From NCBI GenBank assembly GCA_018806915.1, contig JAGKQI010000048.1, positions 620,001 to 684,000 of the forward strand: a DNA stretch of 64,000 nt, written 5' to 3'. Positions 18,161 to 27,627 of the stretch are shown one piece after another (position 1 is the first letter of the stretch; each line of letters begins with the position of its first letter). The DNA comes from Phytophthora colocasiae. Its lineage: Eukaryota > Oomycota > Peronosporomycetes > Peronosporales > Peronosporaceae. A program made the position numbers and the translations under genes. Below the pieces are notes generated by a model. That model had not been told where the DNA came from, made no database searches, and saw only the letters and a list, made by a program, of their open reading frames with translations.

Positions 18161-21100
18161 CAGCTGTTCCTCGGGAGCGTTCGGGAGGGAGCGCCGAGAC
18201 GACCCCCCGACTTCAGTGGAACCGTGTCCCTCTCGCGTGGCTTCCGAGGCCCCAGCAGGAAGCGTTCCATCGACCGGAACCGTTCCGACTTCGGAACCGT
18301 TCCCGGATCAGCGTTCCTAACCTCTCTCTCTTCTTCAGAACCGTTCCCATCGGAGCGCGCGTCGTTCAGCAGGTCAGCCATTGTCACGGCGTTGATGGTG
18401 TCGGCGTGCAGCCGTGAGAGTCCATCCACGTGACCCATAGCGGTCCCAGGTTTATGGAACACTTTGAAGCGTAACTGCGAGAGCTCCATCGCCCAGCGTG
18501 CCAGTTTAGCGTTACTGGTACGGTTCTTCTCGTCGAATACCCACGTCAACGCCTTGTGGTCCGTATACAAATCGAACTCGCGACGATCCAAATAACAGCG
18601 GAACTTCCTCGTAGCCCATACAATTCCCCAACATTCGATCTCGGAGGTTCCGTTGGTCTTGTTGACCCAATTCTTCTCGGATCCAACGAGCAATTTGCTC
18701 GCATACGCTACCACTCGCTCCCGTCCGTCCACGGTCTGCATTAGGCACGCTCCAATAGCCATCGTGGAAGAGTCCACATACAATTTGAAACGCTTCGAGA
18801 AATCCGGGTACACTAGGATTGGGGGTTCCACCAGCTTCCGCTTCAATTGTCGGAACGCTGACTCACAGTCTTCGGACCACTCGAACGGAACGCCTTTTCC
18901 TTTTAAGCGTTCTATGGGAGCGGTAATCGCAGCGTATCCCGGAATGTATCGTCGAAAATAACTCGTCAGTCCTAGGAACGCTCGAACGGTATGCAAGTCG
19001 TGCGGGTTCTTCAAAGTCATCACCGACTTCACCTTCTCCGGGTTGGGCAGTATCCCTGAAGGCGTTACTATGTGCCCTAGGAACGCTACCTGGTCGCGTC
19101 CCCACTTGCACTTCTTCATTTTGAGTTTAAACCCTGCCGCACGGAACCGTTCCAAGACTTGTTTTAACCGTACCAAGTGGGTAGGAAAGTCCTCGCTGAA
19201 CACCACACAATCGTCGAGATATACCAAGCAAGTTCGCCACTTAAGATCCACTAGTACGTTCTCCATTAATCGCTCGAAAGCCGGCACCGCGTTGCATAAG
19301 CCAAAGGGCATCACCAACCATTCAAACAGCCCGTACTTGAAGGTGAACGCTGTTTTCTCCACGCTTCCTTTTGCCATCGGAACGTTCCAATACCCGGAGG
19401 CGATGTCCATAGTAGAGAACAGTTTAGCGTTCCTCAGAACGTCCAAGATGTCATCAATAAGCGGCATCGGGTAGCAGTCCTTAATAGTAACAGCGTTCAG
19501 TCTCCGGTAGTCAATGCAGAAGCGTATGCCCCCATCAGGCTTCCGTATCATAAGCACTGGGCTCGCCCATGGGCTCGAGGACGGTTGTATTATCCCCAAA
19601 TCGAGGTATTGCTGGATCTCAGCCTCCATCACATCACCTTCGGCCTTAGAAACCCTGTACGGTCTCTGCTTGATCGGAGCGTTGTCTCCCGTATCTATAG
19701 AGAACTCTAGAAGGTTGGTCCGACCCGGCTTCATCGAGGTTTCCACGAACATATCAGCGAAAGACTCCAATAGAGAAGAGAACAGTCCTTGCTGCTCAGA
19801 ACTCAACTTTGATCCCGTAAAGTCCACCCTAAACTCTTGTCGTAACGCTTCATCCAAGGCGGGCATAGGATCTCGGGACGGTTCAGAACGCGAACTAACC
19901 GTTCCCAGCACGGAACTCACCCAATCCGTTCCATTCGCGGAAGCGTTCCGGTCATCCTTATCGTCCGTCTCGTAAGCAAAGGCGGTCGCCGGCACCACCG
20001 TAGCCGCGGCGATAAGCGTTCCCTTTTTAATGATCACGTCTTCCTCCGAAGCGTTACACACCTCCACCACGACCTTGCCCTCTTTCACAGAGCACAGTGT
20101 TCGAGCCACCTTCACCGTGTCGTCCAGGTCCACATACCCTTCGACGAGCACCGTAGAGTCATCAGCCGCTTTTCCTTGCACATCGGTCACCACCAACGCT
20201 TGCCCTCCAGGACATAACCGTACCGTAGAGCTAATACGAGTGGTGTACATTTCCTCCACCCGAGGCGACCCGATGGCGAACGCTTCTCCCGTATCCTTAA
20301 GCGTTACCGTACTTTCATCCAGGTCGACGACGGCTCGGTACGCTCTAAGCGTGTCCGTTCCGAGGATTACATCAACATGCAGCTTCTCGATCACCACAAA
20401 AGGCCGAATTAATTCCTTCGACCCCAGTCGCATGGGCAGGCGGACGAGTCCCTTAACTCGTAACGCTTGACCCGACACGCCTTTCAGTTCCTGGGGGTAT
20501 GGTTCCAATGGAGCGTCCGTCATCCCCAGCCTCTTCAGCACGCGACTGTCAATTAGACTGGCAACAGCTCCTGAGTCGATGAGCATAGCGGTAGGTAGAC
20601 AGTCGATATAGCCCGTAGAGACGGCCTCCACCCCTCCCACAGAACCGATTATACGTTTGCCTTCCGGAACGACGGCGTCGTCTCCATCCTCACTGAGCAC
20701 TTCGGATTCGGATTCTTCGCTCAGTTCCTTAGGCTCAGGACTCTTGGCCGTCGCATCCGACACGGCGTGGGCGTACTCGTACATGCCTCCCGGCTGATCT
20801 TCACTTGAGCTAAGCGTTCCCAACGCTTCGGAACGGTTAGCGAGTAACGCAGAATGGTCAAATCGGACGTTGCAGATGCGACCTCGTCGCGAAGAACGCT
20901 TAGACAAAATGCGACACAGTTCGCACGTAGGAGTACGATCCGTTAGCTTCCTGCGAATCTCCTCTGAGTCCAACACGTATCGGTACTTAATTCCTTGTAT
21001 CAAAATGTCCACGATACTCTTCTCCAAGTGATCCACGGAACGCTCCAAGTACGCCCTTGCTCGCATTTCAAGCTCCTTCTCCTTCAGAAGGAACTCCCGG

Positions 21101-22104
21101 CTACACCTCTCGCGGGGATCCCTCCGGTCACTCAGTTTCATCTGGCAGGTGCCGCACGGTCGAGGGTCTAACGTCTCCTCCTCGAACACTAGTTGGTGGA
21201 CGATTCGTCGAATAAGTCCTCTCCATTGGTGTCGAACGCTTCGACGTGCCTTCTCAGGAACGCTTGATAACCGTTCCGTAATTTCTCTAGGCTTTCGGTT
21301 CACAAGAGGGAGTCCAATGTTGTCGAGAATCGTCACTGGGTCTGCCTCCTCCTTAGGCTTCGCAAACTTCTTCGCCCTAGCCTTTTCACGTTTATGAGAC
21401 CTTCGATGTTTCTTCCTCCCAGGGTAATCCTTCGCGTCCAAGTATCCATCAGCGTTATAAAGAACGCTTGCCACAGCGTTCCCTTCGGTCGGAGTTTCAC
21501 TAAAGTTTCGGTTCGCACGCTTGGCAGCCTCGGACGACGCTAGCGTAGAAGCGTACCATCTTATCCAGTACTCTGGGGTGGACAGTTCTCCAGGCGAAGA
21601 ATCTCGCGTCCTCTCAAGGGTTTCTTCCGGTATGTTGAGAATGCAACTCAACTCCGTCAAGGACAGCTCCTTCTTCTGTTCAGCGCTGGACTTCACGCGC
21701 TTCTTCAGTTCGACTTCATCCAGAGGGAATAAGCGTTCTTCCAACTCCTTCTCGTACTCTTCCTTCTCTTCGTCGATGGGCGACTCGGCTCCATCTTCCA
21801 GGGCGTCCAATTCATCAGTCGTGAAGAGTCTAGTACAGGGGCTCCCTTCCACAGCAGGTGTCTCTTCGGGCGGCGGTTCGGGTTCGATAACCGCAGGCGT
21901 TACACTGCGACCTTTGGTCGAGTCTTCTGACTCGGGAACGGTTCCACCCGTGCCGCCAAAAGCGTTCTCCTTTTCTGGCAGGCCTATTTCAACCAGTCTG
22001 CCAGCGTCCTCCGAAGAGATAGTTTCTTCCTTAATCCCAGCCGCGTTGTCACCTTCACCGGGATCGGGAGGCGGCCTTTCTTGCTCTTCCGTTGCTTCTT
22101 CTTT
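18160..22104 (-). CDS. Protease, reverse transcriptase and RNase H of outer gypsy element
   Basis: Open from the TGA at 22105 to 18160. The first ATG is at 21852 (1230 residues from there). A charged, partly coiled-coil N-terminal region leads to a retropepsin-like protease with active site LIDSGAVASLID and the later VDVILGTDTL. The RT follows (FCIDYRRLNAVT, MDIASGYW, VMPFGLCNAVPAF, catalytic box YLDD instead of YVDD), then RNase H (LYVDSSTMAIGACL, SEIECWGIVWA, YTDHKAL). The GHVDGLSRLHAD end precedes a linker to integrase. There is no stop over this 3.9-kb stretch. It copies element RNA into DNA in cytoplasmic particles. Confidence 0.88.
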   Translation of the reverse strand, partial: KEEATEEQERPPPDPGEGDNAAGIKEETISSEDAGRLVEIGLPEKENAFGGTGGTVPESEDSTKGRSVTPAVIEPEPPPEETPAVEGSPCTRLFTTDELDALEDGAESPIDEEKEEYEKELEERLFPLDEVELKKRVKSSAEQKKELSLTELSCILNIPEETLERTRDSSPGELSTPEYWIRWYASTLASSEAAKRANRNFSETPTEGNAVASVLYNADGYLDAKDYPGRKKHRRSHKREKARAKKFAKPKEEADPVTILDNIGLPLVNRKPREITERLSSVPEKARRSVRHQWRGLIRRIVHQLVFEEETLDPRPCGTCQMKLSDRRDPRERCSREFLLKEKELEMRARAYLERSVDHLEKSIVDILIQGIKYRYVLDSEEIRRKLTDRTPTCELCRILSKRSSRRGRICNVRFDHSALLANRSEALGTLSSSEDQPGGMYEYAHAVSDATAKSPEPKELSEESESEVLSEDGDDAVVPEGKRIIGSVGGVEAVSTGYIDCLPTAMLIDSGAVASLIDSRVLKRLGMTDAPLEPYPQELKGVSGQALRVKGLVRLPMRLGSKELIRPFVVIEKLHVDVILGTDTLRAYRAVVDLDESTVTLKDTGEAFAIGSPRVEEMYTTRISSTVRLCPGGQALVVTDVQGKAADDSTVLVEGYVDLDDTVKVARTLCSVKEGKVVVEVCNASEEDVIIKKGTLIAAATVVPATAFAYETDDKDDRNASANGTDWVSSVLGTVSSRSEPSRDPMPALDEALRQEFRVDFTGSKLSSEQQGLFSSLLESFADMFVETSMKPGRTNLLEFSIDTGDNAPIKQRPYRVSKAEGDVMEAEIQQYLDLGIIQPSSSPWASPVLMIRKPDGGIRFCIDYRRLNAVTIKDCYPMPLIDDILDVLRNAKLFSTMDIASGYWNVPMAKGSVEKTAFTFKYGLFEWLVMPFGLCNAVPAFERLMENVLVDLKWRTCLVYLDDCVVFSEDFPTHLVRLKQVLERFRAAGFKLKMKKCKWGRDQVAFLGHIVTPSGILPNPEKVKSVMTLKNPHDLHTVRAFLGLTSYFRRYIPGYAAITAPIERLKGKGVPFEWSEDCESAFRQLKRKLVEPPILVYPDFSKRFKLYVDSSTMAIGACLMQTVDGRERVVAYASKLLVGSEKNWVNKTNGTSEIECWGIVWATRKFRCYLDRREFDLYTDHKALTWVFDEKNRTSNAKLARWAMELSQLRFKVFHKPGTAMGHVDGLSRLHADTINAVTMADLLNDARSDGNGSEEEREVRNADPGTVPKSERFRSMERFLLGPRKPRERDTVPLKSGGRLGAPSRTLPRNS

Positions 22105-22839
22105 TCAGGAGTCCTCATCCTTGGAAGCGTTCTCCGTTCCCTTTCCACTCGAATCCATGAACTGCACGTGCACAACTTTACGCTTCCCCGTAGGTTTGTA
22201 GGGTGGCCATTGGAACAACACTCGTACCGCGCTTACATCACTCTCGAACCGTTCCTCTAAAGCTCTAATAACCTCTGGCTTCAGGGACCCCCGTTCGGCC
22301 TCTGTGGGGTACTGTTCCTCCGTTCCACCGTTCCCACTTTCTTCAATTTCCGTCGTTGACCGTTCTCCGTGCTCTTCTTTCCGTTCTTCACTGTTCATGG
22401 TTTCTTCCTCTAGCGGCTCCCTATTTTCCGTGCAAACGCTGCTCGCCACCCTAGCGGACGCCGTCACCTCGACAGGCAGTCCCTCTTCCAGGCTGGCCAT
22501 CTCCTTGTAGTCGGCATAGTAATCGCAAAAGTAGTCCTCCTCTTCCGAGGTAGCCTCTGCTACTCGACTCTCCAATGGTAATAACGCTTCAGCCATCATA
22601 TTCTCCTCCTCCCGCGTATTCTCCGCGCGGTAATCGTAGATAAATTCCCTCCTGGGAACACTCTTTCTCTCAGCACCAGACGAGCTCTCGCGCTCGTCTT
22701 CCTCAGCAGAACGCTCCGTCCCGTTCTCTTCTTCGATATTCGTCATTTTCACATCCGTTTCAATCCGTTCACTCACGCTCCTTAAAGCGTTAACCGTTCT
22801 TTCTTCGCCCGGGTACGCTTCGACTTCATCCAGTTCCAA
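22105..22839 (-). CDS. Acidic spacer region between gag and pol, outer gypsy element
   Basis: 244 residues, very rich in Glu and Asp, in the same frame as the zinc-knuckle region upstream and the protease region downstream. Only a TGA at 22105-22107 separates it from pol (TCC TGA AAA, one C-to-T change from CGA). It contains no recognisable domain and is probably a disordered linker. It may be part of one long gag-pol frame rather than a gene of its own. Confidence 0.55.
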   Translation of the reverse strand: MELDEVEAYPGEERTVNALRSVSERIETDVKMTNIEEENGTERSAEEDERESSSGAERKSVPRREFIYDYRAENTREEENMMAEALLPLESRVAEATSEEEDYFCDYYADYKEMASLEEGLPVEVTASARVASSVCTENREPLEEETMNSEERKEEHGERSTTEIEESGNGGTEEQYPTEAERGSLKPEVIRALEERFESDVSAVRVLFQWPPYKPTGKRKVVHVQFMDSSGKGTENASKDEDS

Positions 22840-22917
22840 TATAGAAGCGTTCCCAGGGGTGTCATCACTTAAACAAGAAGAAGGGTCGACACTCCCTTCC
22901 CCTTCCTCCTGCCCCCA

Positions 22918-23469
22918 TCATTGTCGACCCGCAGATGAGTCCCCTCCGGTCGTGGCTCCGGTCTTCTCCTGGACGGAGAGTCGAGAGAGAAGTAGCTTTG
23001 TAGCGCAGTTGGCCACCCGATGGTCAGGACTATCGCACAGGAAACAGGTACGCTTATAACCGTTCTGAGTACGGTTGGTGGCCTGCTGAGAGGAACGGTT
23101 CGATTGATTCTGTCCACGGGGCTGTTCGCACTCCACGTAGACATGTCCCTTTGTCTGACAATTTGAGCAGACAGCGTTACCACGACGGCAACTGAGTCGG
23201 TTGCATCCTAGCGTATGGCAGCGACCACACACAACCTGACCTTCCTGGGTGTGCATGTCGGGGCCCTGGCGAATTCCTCTAACGGGGGTCTCAGGCGCCA
23301 CCGCCGCCACGGTCGTCGAAGCGTGTCCAAGCGCAGGGTCTTCGTAATGAGCCACGGCTATCGTCGGGGTAGCGTTCTGAGGAACGCTTGTTTGAGCGTA
23401 CTGCTGCTGCTGCTGCTGCGTTAACATGTGCTGCGTCTGTTGCATTAGCGTTAGCATTTGTTGCATCAT
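22918..23469 (-). CDS. Gag nucleocapsid region, outer gypsy element
   Basis: 183 residues. It starts with a Gln-rich stretch (CAG/CTG run at about 23401-23417) and carries Cys/His clusters of nucleocapsid type: CGRCHTLGCNRLSC, CSNCQTKGHVYVEC and CFLCDSPDHRVANC, which bind element RNA. It is in frame with the capsid-like part upstream (separated by TAG at 23485-23487) and with the acidic region downstream (separated by TGA at 22918-22920). The downstream TGA sits where gag normally ends and is followed on the RNA by a G-rich stretch. Confidence 0.75.
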   Translation of the reverse strand: MMQQMLTLMQQTQHMLTQQQQQQYAQTSVPQNATPTIAVAHYEDPALGHASTTVAAVAPETPVRGIRQGPDMHTQEGQVVCGRCHTLGCNRLSCRRGNAVCSNCQTKGHVYVECEQPRGQNQSNRSSQQATNRTQNGYKRTCFLCDSPDHRVANCATKLLLSRLSVQEKTGATTGGDSSAGRQ

Positions 23470-23484
23470 TGCGTTCTCGGAGCT

Positions 23485-24519
23485 CTACGATTGAGGAGTG
23501 TCTTCAAAGTCGGCGTCATTCTCCACGGGAATGTGCATGTTCTTATAAAGTAGAACCGTTACCGCTTGCGGAATTGAGTCAACCATAGCGTTCGAAAGCG
23601 TAGCCTTCCACTCACGATTGCGTAGACCCGACAGGAAATACTGGTACCGCATATCGGAGTCATAGCACCGAGCATCGTCGCACAACCTTGAAATCAGGTC
23701 TCCCCAAACCTCGGCTGACATCCCACGTGACCGGGCCGTCTTCTTCAAAAGTTCGATACGTTGCTGGGGCGTCTGGCAGATGAACTGGTTGTAGAATCGG
23801 GTCTTCAAAGTGTCAAAGTCGTCGATCCGCGAATGCACCCACCACTGTTCTCCTGTCTTGCCCTTCAAACACTCACGGAACGCACTCAACCTAAGCGTGT
23901 CATCCAGCCCCTCCGCAGCACGCTCGAACGCCTCCCAAAAACTTCCGGCCCGCTCGGCAGTAGAGTCATCCGAATAGAACGGTTGCAACATTCGAATGGC
24001 GTTCCTGATACTCGTGGGCATTCCTAAAGGCGTAGATTGAGGCCGTCCCGGCTGTACGGAATATCCATACTGGGGCGGGGCTTGCCCGTAAGCGTTCCCA
24101 GCCCTGTTATCTCCTCGCGGCACGGGGACCGGAACCGTTCCTGGTCCGAATGGTCGGGTGGAGTACGGGGCACTCGTCGTAGTAGGCGGTGGGGAGGAAG
24201 TATGTCTTGGTAGCATCGGAACTCCGTGCCGTAATTGCTCGACTGCCGGGACTACCGGGGTTCCAGCAGACACACCTACGGGGCGTGCGGGTACATGCGC
24301 CGACGACGTAAGCGTTGCCGGCAACGCTTGCGAGGTCATCAGGAACGGTTGTGACTCCGAGGATGAGTAATGTTGCGGTAGCGTTCTCGGTATGCGTGTC
24401 GACAAAGGGTTCTGGGCCAAGTACGCAGGGGTTATCACATGCGCAGCAGGCGTCTCCTGAACGTGAGATGAGAATAATCCCTTCAATCCATAGTCCGCCG
24501 GACTGGAGAAATCCTTCAT
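23485..24519 (-). CDS. Gag capsid-like region, outer gypsy element
   Basis: 344 residues from the ATG at 24519. The same frame continues upstream to a TAA at 24556-24558 and beyond it into the gag start at 40623 once the inner insertion is removed. The N-terminal half is Pro/Ser/Thr-rich. The C-terminal half has a retrotransposon gag (capsid) domain with FWEAFERAAEGLDD, KGKTGEQWWVHSRIDDFDTL and LKTRFYNQFI. It forms the particle shell. Together with 39995-40623 it makes one gag interrupted by the inner tandem element. Confidence 0.75.
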   Translation of the reverse strand: MKDFSSPADYGLKGLFSSHVQETPAAHVITPAYLAQNPLSTRIPRTLPQHYSSSESQPFLMTSQALPATLTSSAHVPARPVGVSAGTPVVPAVEQLRHGVPMLPRHTSSPPPTTTSAPYSTRPFGPGTVPVPVPRGDNRAGNAYGQAPPQYGYSVQPGRPQSTPLGMPTSIRNAIRMLQPFYSDDSTAERAGSFWEAFERAAEGLDDTLRLSAFRECLKGKTGEQWWVHSRIDDFDTLKTRFYNQFICQTPQQRIELLKKTARSRGMSAEVWGDLISRLCDDARCYDSDMRYQYFLSGLRNREWKATLSNAMVDSIPQAVTVLLYKNMHIPVENDADFEDTPQS

Positions 24520-24655
24520 CGTGACGTTGCGGTAACTCGCAATGGCTCCTCTCGTTTAAGGCGTTCTCGTTGAATGTGGGGCGTTCCCTACTGGCTCGCT
24601 TGCTCCTGTCCAGGCAGGGATGGACGGTCGGAACGCTCCTCCAGGGAACGCTTGG

Positions 24656-24660
24656 GGATT
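24656..24660. repeat. Target-site duplication of inner element, left copy
   Basis: GGATT directly before the first inner LTR. The same five bases follow the last LTR at 39995-39999. Confidence 0.85.
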
Positions 24661-25072
24661 TGTAACGGGGTTACACGGCGCTGAGCGCCTTGGCTACAAT
24701 AGGTGTGGTATACACCATCCAGGTCACAAGTCACAGATCCGTGTACGACACATAGTGTTTCTCACACGTCACATATGTAGCCAGTTGCTGGCTGTTAGCT
24801 CAGAGCCACACATTACATTTGATTAGGATTTAGTATGTTAGATACTAAATCCGTTACATTCAGGATTAGGGCAATAAAATAAATAAAAATCAGTTTGCAT
24901 TTTACATAATTAGTGTTAGTTCCTTTATTATAGGGACACTGATTGTGAGAGTCCCGTACTTAGTGGACTACTTGGTTCTTGTATAGAACCGAAGGCTAGT
25001 GCCTTGCAAGCAGGACTCTACGAGTCAACCCAACTTCCTCTGTGCCGTGCACACCTACGCAGCCCCGCTGCA
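24661..25072 (+). repeat. Inner gypsy LTR 1
   Basis: 412 bp, TGTAACGGGG...CCGCTGCA. It is the 5' LTR of copy A. Just inside, from 25075, TGGTAGCACTTGTAGTC is a candidate primer-binding site (tRNA not identified). Confidence 0.92.
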
Positions 25073-25129
25073 TCTGGTAGCACTTGTAGTCAATCCAACT
25101 CCTGAGTTGAAGACTGTTTCTCTGTGAGA

Positions 25130-26101
25130 ATGGAGCCAGAAGCATACGCTCACTTGACTCCGAGTCAGCGGGACACGCTTAACAAGCTTACGTCCTTGCT
25201 GGGCCCTGAAGGTATGGCGCACCTTGCGTCTCAAGGGCCGGAGGCCGTCAACGCGCGCCTGGAGGCATTTGCCTCGTACGAGAACGCTCTCGTTGAGCAC
25301 ATTCAGCGGAATGTAAAAGGAGTTAATCCCGCTCCGAGAGCTAAGCCCGTCACGCTCAGCGTGAAGACCTTTCACGGGCACGAAGGAGAGAACCTCCTAT
25401 TGTGGACCCGAGAGGTCGAAATGGCCATGGGGGCCGCTATGCTCCAGTTGGAAGGCCAACGCGTGGCGTTCGCCATCTCTAAGCTCGAAGGTCGAGCACG
25501 AGAATGGGCCTTGACATCTGGGACGTCGGTAGAAATGGCCTTCCCCACTTGGGGTGAGCTTAAGGCCAAGCTTACGCAAGTGTTTGCTCCACCTAACCAG
25601 GCGTATCGCGTGCGGTCACGCTTCCTCGCTTGCTGACAGGGCAAGAAGGACCTGGTGGACTATGTCCAAGAGCTGCGCACGCTCATTGCCGGCATGGCTG
25701 CCGACCCTCTACCTGAGGTGGTCACTGTGACTATCTTCATGGAAGGTCTGAGAGCTGGCGTGGCCAGGACGGAGGCATTCCGTCAGAATCCTCGCACCTT
25801 CGAGGACGCTGTTAGCGTGGCATTGAATGCTGAACACAACTTTAAGTTGTCGAGGGTCGGTGCTAATAGCACAGGGTCCGGGGGACCCGAACCCATGGAC
25901 CTCAGCTATGCTGAAGATGAAGTAGCCGAGCTACGAGCTGCGGTGCAGCGTATGAGCACTCGTCGGTGCTACACGTGTGGTAGTCCCACACACCTGAGGC
26001 CCAACTGCCCTCTGCGCAAAGAGCGCGCCGGCCAGACTGGCCGCAACCCTGCCGCGAGTTCCGCTTCGGGCTCTGCCCAGGGAAACGACGGCTCCCAGTA
26101 G
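25130..26101 (+). pseudogene. Gag of inner gypsy, copy A, with in-frame TGA
   Basis: From the ATG at 25130 ([20 protein letters not shown]) to TAG at 26099-26101, about 323 codons. The capsid-like domain has [35 protein letters not shown] and FMEGLRAG. The zinc knuckle CYTCGSPTHLRPNC follows. A TGA at 25634-25636 (after RSRFLAC) interrupts it. The same TGA is in copy B, so it predates the tandem or is tolerated or read through. The last codons carry the frameshift cassette. Confidence 0.8.
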
Positions 26102-26121
26102 ACGCGGGGCGGTCTACTGGG
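26080..26121 (+). promoter_or_regulatory. -1 ribosomal frameshift cassette, copy A
   Basis: Slippery heptamer G_GGA_AAC at 26080-26086 lies in the gag zero frame (GGA and AAC are gag codons). After a 7-nt spacer a perfect 10-bp hairpin follows: CCCAGTAGAC (26094-26103), loop GCGGGGCG, GTCTACTGGG (26112-26121). The gag TAG is inside the stem. The pol frame is -1 relative to gag and open across this point, so slippage joins gag to protease. Confidence 0.82.
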
Positions 26122-27627
26122 GAAGAACTGAGTTCTGCAGTGCGTGAGAGGCACTGGGGCTCAGCCCCGAAGAGCTCCGTGCTCTTGAACACGGAACGTG
26201 TGAGCAAGCAGGGCTTGCTGGTCGTCCATGTGGACGGGAAGGGCTTCGAGAAGCCGTGGATCGTGTTGATCGATTCAGGAGCGTCTGGCAACTACGTCAG
26301 ACGCTCCACCGTTGAGGGTAGTCAGCAATATGCTGAGGCGCTTCGAGCGCGAAGAGGTGACACCGTCACGGTCCGTCTAGCGACGGGCGTCCGTGTCACG
26401 GCAGCCAAGGTCCCCATGGACCTACGGCTGAAGTTCCTGGACTTCGACAGCGTGGAACGCTGCTTGGTCTTGGACCTGGATTCGAGGTACGACCTCATCC
26501 TTGGTATGGCGTGGCTGGAGCGCCACGAGCCATGGACCGACTGGAGGTCGAAGACCTTAGGTGCTACGCACTTCTCTCCTAGTGGAGCTTTGGCGAGTCA
26601 TGAACCCACCTCTGCTAGGAAGCAGAAGCGCTACTGGCGCGAGCATCGAGCCGAGTCGGCAATGATGCTGGAAGTAGGTGTGTCCGAGTTAGTGGACAGC
26701 ACCGAGTGCGAGGATCGCAGTCCTGTTGAGCGCATAGCGCTGGTTGGCAGTGAGTCAACGTGTGGGCAAAGCTCACGTAACCCGAGTGACGCCGGTCATG
26801 GACCGTCACTGGATGCCGATGGCATCGGGCCTTACCAGGCCGTGAACTGTGGGGCGGCACGTACTCCGTCGAGTGATACTGGTCGTGGACCAAGTCGATC
26901 GCTGAGTGTCTCTGACACTGGACCTGTTACGGTCATTGATTGTGCAGCGGCACGTACTCCGTTGAGCGGCATCGGTCGTCGACCGAGTGGATCGCTGAGT
27001 GTCCCTGACACTGGGCCGAGAGAGGCCGAAACTTGTGCGACGGCACGTACTCCGTCGAGTAGACGATCTTCGGCTAGGCGAAGACGTCGTAAGGCCCTTC
27101 GGGCGAGACGCTCTGCGTCTGAGTCATCCGTGACGTCAAGTGCCGACGCACCGGAGGGCTGTGGACAGCTATACACTCTGGTTGATGGAGTGGGCGGTAG
27201 TGCTGAAGGCAGTGTCCTGCTGGACGACTTGCCAAGTGTTGACAAGCTCCTGGAGCTAGAAGAGATGTCCTTCGCCGACTTTGGCGATGCCTTGAAGGCT
27301 GGCGAATTCGTCGAGGTGGTCATCGTTCGACCTGAGGAGGAGTTAAACTCGTCGTCCCTCGTTGACGAGTCCGTCTTGGCCGAAGTCAAGAAGGCGTTGA
27401 ACGCCAGGAGTGGATCGGAGATCCTCAAGAATCCCTCGGATCCCTTCCACTCCCTGCTGAAGGAATATGGAGACGTTGTCTCGAAGGAACCACCGAGTGG
27501 CCTGCCTCCCGACCGAGGCGTTCGTCATGAGATCGACTTAGTTCCCGGAACTAAATACTGCGTGACCCGGCAGTGGCCTCTTCCTAAAGAGCAATGCGAC
27601 GTCATTGACGCCTTCTTCCGTGCGTAG
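26102..27627 (+). CDS. Protease and pol linker, inner gypsy copy A
   Basis: Read in the -1 frame after gag; this frame is open from upstream of the gag stop and needs no start codon of its own. The retropepsin-like protease has active site IVLIDSGASGNYV and the second motif YDLILGMAWL. A Ser/Arg-rich linker with repeated TARTPSS/DTGP units follows, then the RT N-terminus (VSKEPPSGLPPDRGVRHEID). The frame ends in a TAG at 27625-27627. Copy B lacks these three bases and reads straight through, so the stop is an in-frame 3-bp insertion specific to copy A. Confidence 0.8.

Noticed and set aside
18160..18162. TGATG overlap as a translational coupling site between RNase H and integrase
   Set aside because: The integrase frame is open with typical linker sequence upstream of that ATG, so a frame change at the nearby six-G run explains it better.
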